Shown here in pieces: positions 33,647 to 41,462 of a DNA stretch of 64,000 nt. The notes under the pieces are model-generated. The model worked only from the letters and a program-made list of their open reading frames with translations, was not told the DNA's origin and did not search any database. Position 1 is the stretch's first letter. Each line of letters begins with the position of its first letter. The DNA is from Grimontia kaedaensis. GTDB taxonomy: Bacteria > Pseudomonadota > Gammaproteobacteria > Enterobacterales > Vibrionaceae. The translations under genes were made by a program, and so were the position numbers. The stretch is from NCBI RefSeq assembly GCF_023746615.1, contig NZ_CP082275.1, forward strand, positions 1,240,001 through 1,304,000. Reading direction: 5' to 3'.

Positions 33647-34615
33647 ATGAATACCCTACTTAAATCTGTAGCAAAGAGAGCGTCCGTCCTTGTGTTAGCA
33701 ATGGCAGCCAGTTTGGCCGCAATGCTGCCAGGTACTGCACTCGCCGACGGTGAGCGCTTTGTCCTGATCAGCCATGCACCGGACTCAGATTCTTGGTGGA
33801 ACACCATCAAGAATGCGATTGGTACAGCGGGCGAACAGCTCAATGTAGAAGTGGAATACCGTAACCCTACTACCGGCGACTTGGCTGACATGGCTCGCAT
33901 CATTGAGCAGGCCGTTGCGTCCAATCCTGACGGTATTATCACCACCATCGCGGACTATGAAGTACTGAAAGGTCCACTGGAAAAAGCGAAGAAAAAAGGT
34001 ATTCCTGTTGTCACTATCAACTCGGGTACTCACCAGCAAAGTGAAGACGTGGGCGCAATCCTTCACGTTGGACAACCAGAATATGATGCGGGTTACGGTG
34101 CAGGTAAACGCGCTAAAAAAGACGGTGTGAAAAGCTTTGTCTGTGTTAACCACTACATCACCAACCCAGCTTCTGTAGAGCGTTGTCAGGGTTTTGCTGA
34201 TGCACTGGGTGTGGAGCTTGGCAGCCAGATGATCGATGTGGGCCAGGATCCAACAGGCATTGAGAAGAAAGTATCTGCTTATCTGCGTGCAAACCCAGAT
34301 ACAGAAGCCGTGCTGACACTGGGTCCAACGTCTGCTCACCCAACCATTCGTGCGTTGGACAAGAGCCGTCAGCTGGGCAAAATCTACTTCGGTACCTTTG
34401 ACTTGAGCGGCGAAATTGCTCAGGGCATCAAAGACGGTCACATCCAGTGGGGTATCGACCAGCAGCCATTCCTGCAAGGTTATGTGCCTGTTATGGTGCT
34501 GACTCTTTACAACCGTTACGGTATTTCTCCATCTAACAACATCAACTCTGGTCCAGGTTTCGTGACTAAAGAGAACGTTGAGTTGGTAGAAAAACTGGCT
34601 GGCGAATATCGCTAA
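33647..34615 (+). CDS. Periplasmic sugar (inositol)-binding protein
   Basis: A 322-residue periplasmic-binding-protein-fold component of the importer. A Sec signal peptide is clear: MNTLLKSVAKRAS, a hydrophobic core and a likely cleavage after ALA at about residue 32. The mature protein has ISHAPDSDSWWNTIKNA, a ligand-contact stretch typical of the group, then NPDGIITTIADYE and GTFDLSGEIAQGIKDGHI. ATG 33647 is chosen because it begins the signal peptide and has GGAG upstream; the in-frame ATG 60 bases earlier has neither. A terminator follows. Confidence 0.92.
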   Translation: MNTLLKSVAKRASVLVLAMAASLAAMLPGTALADGERFVLISHAPDSDSWWNTIKNAIGTAGEQLNVEVEYRNPTTGDLADMARIIEQAVASNPDGIITTIADYEVLKGPLEKAKKKGIPVVTINSGTHQQSEDVGAILHVGQPEYDAGYGAGKRAKKDGVKSFVCVNHYITNPASVERCQGFADALGVELGSQMIDVGQDPTGIEKKVSAYLRANPDTEAVLTLGPTSAHPTIRALDKSRQLGKIYFGTFDLSGEIAQGIKDGHIQWGIDQQPFLQGYVPVMVLTLYNRYGISPSNNINSGPGFVTKENVELVEKLAGEYR

Positions 34616-34620
34616 CCATG

Positions 34621-34659
34621 AAAAGTGCCCGGCAACCCTCCGCCGGGCGCGCTCTTTTC
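34621..34659 (+). terminator. Terminator of the iolE–ABC importer operon
   Basis: GCCCGGC and GCCGGGC pair, flanked by AAAAG and CTTTTC. The T-run is short and offset by four bases. Confidence 0.75.
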
Positions 34660-34735
34660 AGACTGCCTTCACTTGAAATTGTCTGAACCTGACCAGCACT
34701 TTTAGTCATTTCTAATGAAAAGGCGTCGGCCCAGC

Positions 34736-34765
34736 TTGTGTAGCTGAAAACATTTTCATTATTAT
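34736..34765 (+). promoter_or_regulatory. Promoter of the iol regulator gene
   Basis: TTGTGT, 18-base spacer and TATTAT. The iol operator fills the spacer, implying autorepression. Confidence 0.5.
34745..34758. promoter_or_regulatory. iol operator (LacI-type), site 2
   Basis: TGAAAACATTTTCA is the exact reverse complement of site 1 at 30307–30320 and lies between the -35 and -10 of the regulator gene. Confidence 0.7.
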
Positions 34766-34829
34766 GGTGTTGCGCCAAAGGGGTTGTATACCTGAGGGCG
34801 AAGGAACGACATTGTAAGCAGGAAAGCGT

Positions 34830-35882
34830 ATGACGAAAGAAACCAACGTTGCCGTTGCAGCAACACAGATTCAGAAAAAACGTAAAGTCACTGTCGTAGA
34901 AGTGGCTGAAGCGGCAGGTGTTTCTGTCTCTGCGGTCTCCCGCGCGTTTAATCCTGATGCGAGTATTTCCAGACCGCTGCGCGAAAAAGTCTTTAAAGCG
35001 GCAGCGTCGTTAAACTACAAACCCAACCGTTTGGCTAGGGGCATCAAATCCCGCTCTAGTCTCGTCGGCATTTTGATGACCGACTTCAACAACCCGTTTT
35101 ATCTGCCCATTCTTTCCCGATTTACTACCGAAATCCAAAAGCGTAACTGCCATAGCCTTCTTATCCACGTCGATGGTGACATGGATATTCAGGAAGCCGT
35201 CGAACTGGTGATGGAATACAACGTTGATGGCCTAATCATCACGTCCGCATCACTGCCGCAAGAGCTTGTTGATGCCTGCCATTCCCAGAATACGCCAGCA
35301 GTTATCTTTGGTCGCGACTCCAGTGAAAACAGTGTCACTGTAGTCAGTTGTGACAACGTTTTGGCAGGCAGTATGGCAGCGGACATGCTGCTCGATGCTG
35401 GCTACACCAAGCCCGCATTTGTGGCAGGCCCCATAGGTACTTCTGCCACAATCGATCGTCAACGCGGTTTTATCAGCCGTTTGATGGAACGTGGCTGCAA
35501 TCAGTGGCAAGTGGTTGAGGGTGGAGAGTTCAGCTACGATGCTGGCTATGATGCCACCTTGCGTATTTTACAACACACAGAAAAGCCAGACGCGCTTTTT
35601 TATGCTGATGACATCATGGCCTGTGGTGGGATGGATGCTCTGCGTTATGAACTTGGCTTGACCGTGCCAGAAGATATTGGTGTTGTTGGCGTCGATGATA
35701 TTCGTCTTGCGAAAAGCCGCTCCTACAACCTTTCCACGATTCGTCAGCCGAACGAGCAGATGATTCAAAGCACTATTGATGCCTTGTTCGAACACATTGC
35801 TGATCCGCATTTGCCGCCACAATCTATTACCTTGCCGTGTGAAGCGGTGGTGCGTGGTTCAACGCAAAAGACGCGCACTTGA
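34830..35882 (+). CDS. LacI-family regulator of the inositol locus
   Basis: A 350-residue repressor. The helix-turn-helix VTVVEVAEAAGVSVSAVSRAFNPDASIS is at about residues 19–46, with the hinge helix after it (NRLARGIKSRSSLVGIL). A periplasmic-binding-protein-like effector domain contains DGLIITSASLP and PDALFYADDIMACGGMDAL. The ~20-residue N-terminal extension before the HTH is unusual but has an ATG and GGAAAG site. The effector is probably an inositol intermediate. The shared palindrome before iolD and before this gene is the likely binding site. The transcript ends beside a dispersed repeat. Confidence 0.9.
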   Translation: MTKETNVAVAATQIQKKRKVTVVEVAEAAGVSVSAVSRAFNPDASISRPLREKVFKAAASLNYKPNRLARGIKSRSSLVGILMTDFNNPFYLPILSRFTTEIQKRNCHSLLIHVDGDMDIQEAVELVMEYNVDGLIITSASLPQELVDACHSQNTPAVIFGRDSSENSVTVVSCDNVLAGSMAADMLLDAGYTKPAFVAGPIGTSATIDRQRGFISRLMERGCNQWQVVEGGEFSYDAGYDATLRILQHTEKPDALFYADDIMACGGMDALRYELGLTVPEDIGVVGVDDIRLAKSRSYNLSTIRQPNEQMIQSTIDALFEHIADPHLPPQSITLPCEAVVRGSTQKTRT

Positions 35883-35890
35883 TATCGGTG

Positions 35891-36156
35891 TATACCCAAA
35901 CAACCTGAAGATGCAGGATTCAGCGAGTTTGACTGGCGTTGTGATCGCGGCGTTCCTTTGTAGGTCTAGTCACCTCCTCCAAAAAGGAACAACAAAGAGT
36001 ACGACGTCAGTCAACTCGCCCGGAGGGAGGGCCTCAATGCACCCACTTCTTCGTTATATTCCACGGAAATAGAACGACTATTCCTCGCGAAATTTGCCTC
36101 GAATTGAACGCATTGATGACCTCTGAATGCGAGCATCTTCAGGTTATTTGGGTATA
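35891..36156 (-). repeat. Dispersed inverted-repeat (MITE-like) element, copy 2
   Basis: The ends are TATACCCAAACAACCTGAAG and its mirror CTTCAGGTTATTTGGGTATA. The interior aligns in reverse with the element at 6311–6554. There is also an inner inverted pair, GCGAGTTTGACTGGCG and CGTCAGTCAACTCGC. It begins eight bases after the iol regulator stop and fills the gap to the next gene. Confidence 0.78.
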
Positions 36157-36195
36157 TACTCTGCGCAGTACCTAAAGTCGATAGACCCTAAAAGC

Positions 36196-36705
36196 ATGAA
36201 CCCTGCACTTCGTTATTTGGGTGGTTACCCAGAAAACCTTATTGAACAAGTTTCCCGCCTGATTGAAACCGGCAAACTCGGCGCATGGCTGGAGCAGCGC
36301 TACCCACACAAACACAACATCAAGTCTGAAAAAGCGCTTTATGATTACGTGCAGGAGATAAAGAACCAATATCTCAAGAAGTCGTCGCCGATCAGCAAAG
36401 TGGCGTATGACGGCAGAATTCATGTGGTGAACAATGCGCTTGGGCTTCACAGCTTTGTGTCACGTGCGCATGGCGGCAAGTTGAAAGCCAAGAATGAAAT
36501 CCGGATAGCATCGATGTTCAAGGACGCGCCGGAGCCTTTCCTCCATATGCTGGTGGTTCACGAGCTGGCCCACTTGAAAGAGAAAGACCATAATAAAGCT
36601 TTCTATCAGCTTTGTTGCCATATGGAGCCGGATTATCACCAGTTGGAATTTGATGCGCGCTTATATCTGATTCACATGGAAAGCCAGAAAAACGCGCTGA
36701 AATAG
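36196..36705 (+). CDS. YgjP-type metallopeptidase (M48/DUF45 family)
   Basis: A 169-residue cytoplasmic zinc protein. The active-site pattern MLVVHELAHLKEKDHNKAFYQLCCHM near residues 120–145 gives the HExxH pair plus a third His. The N-terminus reads MNPALRYLGGYPENLIEQV. I prefer ATG 36196 because the upstream in-frame start at 36127 lies inside the dispersed repeat; no strong ribosome site is present for either. E. coli YgjP is the nearest named relative, and its function is unclear. The last codons lie in a rho-independent terminator stem. Confidence 0.82.
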   Translation: MNPALRYLGGYPENLIEQVSRLIETGKLGAWLEQRYPHKHNIKSEKALYDYVQEIKNQYLKKSSPISKVAYDGRIHVVNNALGLHSFVSRAHGGKLKAKNEIRIASMFKDAPEPFLHMLVVHELAHLKEKDHNKAFYQLCCHMEPDYHQLEFDARLYLIHMESQKNALK

Positions 36706-36714
36706 CGCGTTTTT
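36691..36714 (+). terminator. Terminator of the YgjP-type gene
   Basis: AACGCGCT and AGCGCGTT pair around GAAAT, followed by T residues; the stop codon is inside the loop and stem. Confidence 0.8.
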
Positions 36715-36727
36715 GCCATCTATGGGA

Positions 36728-38680
36728 TTATTGGACAGAAAACCGCCCAACAATCTGATTGACGTTATCGGTGATTGCGGTGAGGCCATGTGCTTCTTTT
36801 GATAGCTTTTCAGCGCCGGAAGCTGTGCTCTTACCCAAATCATTTAAATGTTCTACGGACAGATTAATGTTTGTTACGACAGTATTTTGCTCTTCGGCAG
36901 CGACCGCAATCTGGTGGTTCATGTCTCTGATACTGGCAACGGTACTGGAGATGGTAGTGAGAGCATCACGGGCCTTATTCGCTTTTTCATAAGTCGCGTT
37001 GGCTTCGTTAGCACTCACTTGCATTGATTCAACAGAACGCTTCGACTCGTTTTGTAGTCGTGAAATCAGCTCTTGAATTTCTTCTGTGCTTTGCTGAGTC
37101 CGACTGGCAAGGCTTCTCACCTCGTCAGCAACGACAGCAAAACCACGCCCTTGCTCACCTGCCCGGGCTGCTTCAATCGCGGCATTAAGAGCGAGTAGGT
37201 TGGTTTGCTCTGCGATACCCCGAATGGTATCTAAAATGCTACCCACATTATTCGTTTCAACTTCAAGGTTGGCGATCACCTGGCTCACTTCGCCAATGTT
37301 ACCCACGAGATTTTCAATGCTGTTTTGTGTTGCCTCTAACGTAGATTGGCCTTCATGAGCAGCATTGTCAGCTTGATTGGAAAGATCTGAAGCATACTGC
37401 GCATTCTGCGCGATATCCTTCACCGTACTGGAAAGTTCATTTATGGCAGTTGCGGTCTGATTGAGTTGTTCAGCCTGTGACTCTGAGTTTCGAGCCGTTT
37501 CGTCTGTTACCTCTACCAGTGTGGTTGATGCGACATTCAGGGATTTCATTGATTGAGAGAGTTGCTTAATGATATCTCTAAGGTTCACTGTCATTTCCCG
37601 CATTGCTGCGTATATGCCCGTTACCTTTTTCTCTGGTGAGAGTTCTTTCTTGAGTATGCCCTCAGCAATTTCGCGTGCCATGGCCTCAATTTTTCTGGGC
37701 TCGCCACCAATAGGTCTACGGATAGTTTTAGTCACAAAAACGCTGAGTAATATGCCAACAAAGATGGCGATAACAGAAACAACAAGCACCGCTGTTAAAG
37801 CATTGCCACTTTTTTCTATTGTCTGTTCGCCTAAAACATTCTGAGACTCGAGCGACGACATTTTATAGTTAGTCAGGTTTCCAGTGACTTGTGGCCCTAC
37901 AACATCGATAACTTTAAAGACACGGTTCGTGCCTTCTTTTACGATTTTTGCGATGTCTTGTAGTGCAATAATATAGTCCATATGGGCATCAGCAAAAGCG
38001 CTTAAAAGTTCGTCCTCCTGACCCTCCAGAATGCCCTCTAGCGAAATAAAAGGTTGGAGTGCTGCATTGAGCTCGAGCAATGCTGTATTCAAGTCTTGAG
38101 GGGAGTAGCTAATGAGGTATTTTGCGGTGAAGAGTCGTCCTAAGAGGAGTTTTTCCTGAACTTCAGAAGCGAAGAAAATCACCTCTACATCGCCGATGGC
38201 TTTGGCATTTGTCATGATCTGTTTGGTGGTCTGATACATACTCAGGCCATTAGGGTCTAGGCGTTGCTTAACGACATTATTCATGTCCTGAAAATCTTGT
38301 ACCACTAACGCAAAAGTTTGGGCGTATTCTGCCAGCAAGGTCTGTGACTCTTCTAGCCAAGCTTTGCGCTCTGAATCGGTCTCATTTGCTAGGATGAAGG
38401 CTATCTTGTTTTCCACCTTAGTTAGCTTTTCGCCCACCAAGGTAACATCTTCCGGGTTTTGCGTTTTAAAAAATCTCTGAGCGACGACACGGGCATAGAG
38501 TAGGGCAGACTGAGCTTCGGCTGCATGGTTAGAATTTATCGCTAATGCATGATACTGGCGGGTATTCGTGTAACTATTTGACAGGCCACCGTAGCCAACG
38601 ACTGATACTACGAGTAGCAAAGCAAGGACGGCTGAGAAAGACAGGGTCAATTGCTTCGCAAGTGTAATTTTGCCTAGCAT
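36728..38680 (-). CDS. Methyl-accepting chemotaxis protein
   Basis: A 650-residue membrane chemoreceptor. TM1 is at about 12–32, followed by a ~265-residue periplasmic helical sensor (long helices, HBM-like), TM2 near 298–320 and a HAMP domain with RPIGGEPRKIEAMAREIAEG. The cytoplasmic signalling coiled coil contains the conserved tip IRGIAEQTNLLALNAAIEAARAGEQGRGFAVVADEVR, described here by its key residues E-Q-T-N and A-R-A-G-E near 510–540. There is no C-terminal CheR-docking pentapeptide; it ends VNQIVGRFSVQ. AGGAGAGACCC precedes ATG. The ligand is unknown. Confidence 0.94.
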   Translation of the reverse strand: MLGKITLAKQLTLSFSAVLALLLVVSVVGYGGLSNSYTNTRQYHALAINSNHAAEAQSALLYARVVAQRFFKTQNPEDVTLVGEKLTKVENKIAFILANETDSERKAWLEESQTLLAEYAQTFALVVQDFQDMNNVVKQRLDPNGLSMYQTTKQIMTNAKAIGDVEVIFFASEVQEKLLLGRLFTAKYLISYSPQDLNTALLELNAALQPFISLEGILEGQEDELLSAFADAHMDYIIALQDIAKIVKEGTNRVFKVIDVVGPQVTGNLTNYKMSSLESQNVLGEQTIEKSGNALTAVLVVSVIAIFVGILLSVFVTKTIRRPIGGEPRKIEAMAREIAEGILKKELSPEKKVTGIYAAMREMTVNLRDIIKQLSQSMKSLNVASTTLVEVTDETARNSESQAEQLNQTATAINELSSTVKDIAQNAQYASDLSNQADNAAHEGQSTLEATQNSIENLVGNIGEVSQVIANLEVETNNVGSILDTIRGIAEQTNLLALNAAIEAARAGEQGRGFAVVADEVRSLASRTQQSTEEIQELISRLQNESKRSVESMQVSANEANATYEKANKARDALTTISSTVASIRDMNHQIAVAAEEQNTVVTNINLSVEHLNDLGKSTASGAEKLSKEAHGLTAITDNVNQIVGRFSVQ

Positions 38681-39500
38681 GGGTCTCTCCTAAATTGGCT
38701 GGTACCTCTGTAAGAATTGCGAGCTTTCGCTTGTGTGATTAGATCTTTATCCCGGGTTATGCAAAAGAGATTTGCAGATTTAACACTCGGTCGTAATACC
38801 AATAACGCGCACTGAACCTTCAATCCAACTAAAGTGAAACAATTAATCAGTAGGTGATTCATATACGAGTCATATAGTTATGATTTTTTTACAGTCATGG
38901 AAGTCATGGCGAGATGTGGAGGAGTGAATGCTGAAGCTTATGACTGGAAGAGGCTCGTATTGCTTAATGAATTAGCCCCGGAGGAGGACGCTAATTCACT
39001 TAATTACTCAACTGTTTGATTGATAAAACTTACGACGCCGTTCTGTTCTTCAGCGTTTGCTTTGTTAGACCTTAGTGCCAAGTCGCGGCATTCTGCGACG
39101 TTCTTAAGCATTAAGAAAGGCCGCCATCACTGACTAAAGATACAACACAGACCCTAAGCGTACAGATACGAATCTCACTCCTTGAAAGGCACGTCCTGAC
39201 AAATTCTTTCACTTCCCAATCAATGAAAGGTGCTGGGTGATTTAGTCAGTTAATTAATTGATATTCCGTTTATTAATCCAATCTCATAATGGGATTTAAT
39301 GAAGGGCAGGTTCAGAGAATGATCGTATTTGATGGACAAGCTAGTGAGCTTGTTCTAGGAAAATAACCAATAATTACATTGGATTACATAACATCTCCCA
39401 ACCATGCTTCCTGTATGGTAATTAAAATACCTTATTAATATAGCAAACATAACTCGAGCGATTGGACGCCCGGGCACCGTGAGTCGGCAAAGGAGATGCT
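38681..39500. other. Intergenic region MCP–MATE (820 bases)
   Basis: No convincing gene. A perfect 8-bp inverted pair GAATTAGC/GCTAATTC lies near 38967–38997 without a T-run. A 35-codon minus-strand frame (39004–39111, ending NGVVSFINQTVE) has protein-like composition and may be the decayed tail of a lost gene, but has no ribosome site. The MATE promoter must lie near the right end, which is AT-rich. Confidence 0.45.
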
Positions 39501-40862
39501 ATGTCAGAAGATAATTTTACTTACTTCCTTAAAAGGGCTTTGATTCTTGGCCTTCCTTTGGCACTTCAAAGTCTGTTGTTCAGCAGTGGCGGTTTTATCG
39601 ACAACCTGATGGTCAGCCAGTTGGGTACCGAAGAAGTTGCAGCTTCGGGTATTGGAGCCCGTGTATTTTGGTTTACGGGGATTTTTATCTGGGGGACAGG
39701 AACTGGGATGGGTGTGTTGCTTGCTCAATATTGGGGAGCCAATGACCCACAAGGTTTAAGGCGTAACTTCGCACTCGGTGCATTGGTGGCTTCCTTGGCG
39801 TCCTTCCTTATCTTTTTGTTCTGCTGGACAGTGCCGGAAGTTGTTCCAGCCATGTTTAATGTAGGAGGCAAGACGGCAGCGCTAGCGACAGAATACCTAC
39901 AAATCATCAGTATTGCGCTTTTGGTTGCAGGGCCTTCGATTGCAATGGATGCGGCTTTACGGGCTTTGGGTAAAACCAAAACCACTTTCTATATGTCCTT
40001 TGTCGAAATTGGGTTAAACATCCTAATTAGTTTCATCCTTATTTTTGGTTACTTTGGCTTGCCAGCGATGGGTCTTGCAGGGGCAGGTTGGGGCACCGTG
40101 ATTGCCCGTCTTTTCCGCGTTTTCATGTCGCTATTTGTCATTGGTGTTTTTGATAAAGTGCTGATTCTGGGTCCAGCAGATTTTCGCTTCAAAAAATCGA
40201 CTTTCCAAAAATACGCCAATGTCACAGCACCCGTGATTGCTGGCAGCCTGATATGGAGTGGTGGTATTTTCACTTATCAGTTGATTATGGGGCGCATGGG
40301 AGAAAATGAATTGGCAGCAATGGCAATTATTTCCCCACTAGAAGCTATCACACTCTGCGTAGCGTCTGGTTTGTCTGGTGCAACGGCCATCATTGTTGGA
40401 AATGCGCTGGGAGCAAACAAGCTGGAAACTAGCGAGAAATATGCCCGTTATGCACTCAAAACCGCAATATTGACTGGGCTGACAGCGGCGATGTTAATTC
40501 TTGTGGCGCAAAGTTACATTTTGTCGCTGTATACACAGGTTAATGATGATGTGCTGGCACTGGTCTCACTTTGCTTCCCCATTTTAGCGATCAGCGCTTT
40601 CGTCAGGAACGTCAATATCGCATTGATTGTCGGTGTACTTCGCGCAGGTGGTGATGCCAAGTTCTGTATGAATATGGATGTTGTTTGCCAGTGGGTGTGG
40701 GCAGTACCTATGACAGCGTTTGCAGCAATGTGGATGGAGCTACCACTTCAGTACGTTTTCCTGATGATGACATCTGAAGAAATAGTGAAGTTGTATCCCA
40801 CTATCAGGCGTGTGTTTGGTAACAAATGGGTCAACAATCTGACTATTGAAAAAACCGCATAA
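39501..40862 (+). CDS. MATE family multidrug efflux transporter
   Basis: A 453-residue inner-membrane exporter with about 12 hydrophobic segments in two halves, driven by Na+ or H+. Family features are ILGLPLALQSLLFSSGGFIDNLMVSQLGTEEVAA at the start (pocket of the first half) and SLIWSGGIFTYQLIMGRMGENELAAMAI in the second half near 245–275, followed by GLSGATAIIVGNALGANKLETSEKYA. AAAGGAGATGCT precedes the ATG. It is monocistronic between an 800-base gap and a terminator. Substrates cannot be inferred. Confidence 0.92.
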   Translation: MSEDNFTYFLKRALILGLPLALQSLLFSSGGFIDNLMVSQLGTEEVAASGIGARVFWFTGIFIWGTGTGMGVLLAQYWGANDPQGLRRNFALGALVASLASFLIFLFCWTVPEVVPAMFNVGGKTAALATEYLQIISIALLVAGPSIAMDAALRALGKTKTTFYMSFVEIGLNILISFILIFGYFGLPAMGLAGAGWGTVIARLFRVFMSLFVIGVFDKVLILGPADFRFKKSTFQKYANVTAPVIAGSLIWSGGIFTYQLIMGRMGENELAAMAIISPLEAITLCVASGLSGATAIIVGNALGANKLETSEKYARYALKTAILTGLTAAMLILVAQSYILSLYTQVNDDVLALVSLCFPILAISAFVRNVNIALIVGVLRAGGDAKFCMNMDVVCQWVWAVPMTAFAAMWMELPLQYVFLMMTSEEIVKLYPTIRRVFGNKWVNNLTIEKTA

Positions 40863-40883
40863 AACAAGAGGACTATCTACTAT

Positions 40884-40913
40884 AAAAGTGCGATCTGAAT
40901 GATCGTGCTTTTT
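40884..40913 (+). terminator. MATE gene terminator
   Basis: AAAAGTGCGATC pairs with GATCGTGCTTTT (two G-U pairs) around TGAAT, followed by T residues. Confidence 0.8.
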
Positions 40914-41462
40914 AATTGTTCAAATATGATTGTTAGTATTCTTACTATTGATAATCTGTTTTATATTCTTTTCAAGAACCGTGAATGTTAGATAAAATCT
41001 TACCACTATTTATTCTAATTCACTAATGCTTGGTATTTTATTGCTCAGAGACTCCCATCTTAACTCATTCTAAACTAATTTATTTCTCATGCTTAGGGGT
41101 GATATTTTTATTAACCTTTAACCTCTTGTTTGCCCGTCAATTTGAATGCGTATAAAACATTTACACCGTGGCTAACTTGTTACTTTGCTGTCTCTAAAAT
41201 GAGTCGTAAAACTTGCCTATTTGATAAAACAGCAAGGCGATGTTGATAGCGGCAAAGATAACTGCTCCCGCGATGTGTGACTGGAAAAACTGCATTTTGT
41301 ATTTGCAATGCACAAGGATGTGTCCTTTAAATTCGTTTTGTTTAGCGATACATCTCCTCGGTTGGAGGAAGGCCTTCCCTGACCATGTTCTTTTGCCAAA
41401 TAGCAGCAACCATGTCCCACTAACAAAAACAAATAATATCCTTCAAATTAAGGCGATAGTTT
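40914..41462. other. Intergenic region upstream of the RTX array (549 bases)
   Basis: AT-rich on the left. A minus-strand frame at 41194–41409 (71 codons) has a hydrophobic C-terminal stretch but no ribosome site or recognisable family. The right end leads into the first RTX-like gene with a weak AAGG ribosome site. Confidence 0.45.

Noticed and set aside
36127..36195. N-terminal extension of the YgjP-type protein
   Set aside because: It lies within the dispersed repeat, and MNPALRYLGGYPE is the more natural start.
41194..41409. 71-codon minus-strand frame with a hydrophobic C-terminus before the RTX array
   Set aside because: No ribosome site, no recognised family, and the hydrophobic stretch could come from AT-rich composition. 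Left as a note only.
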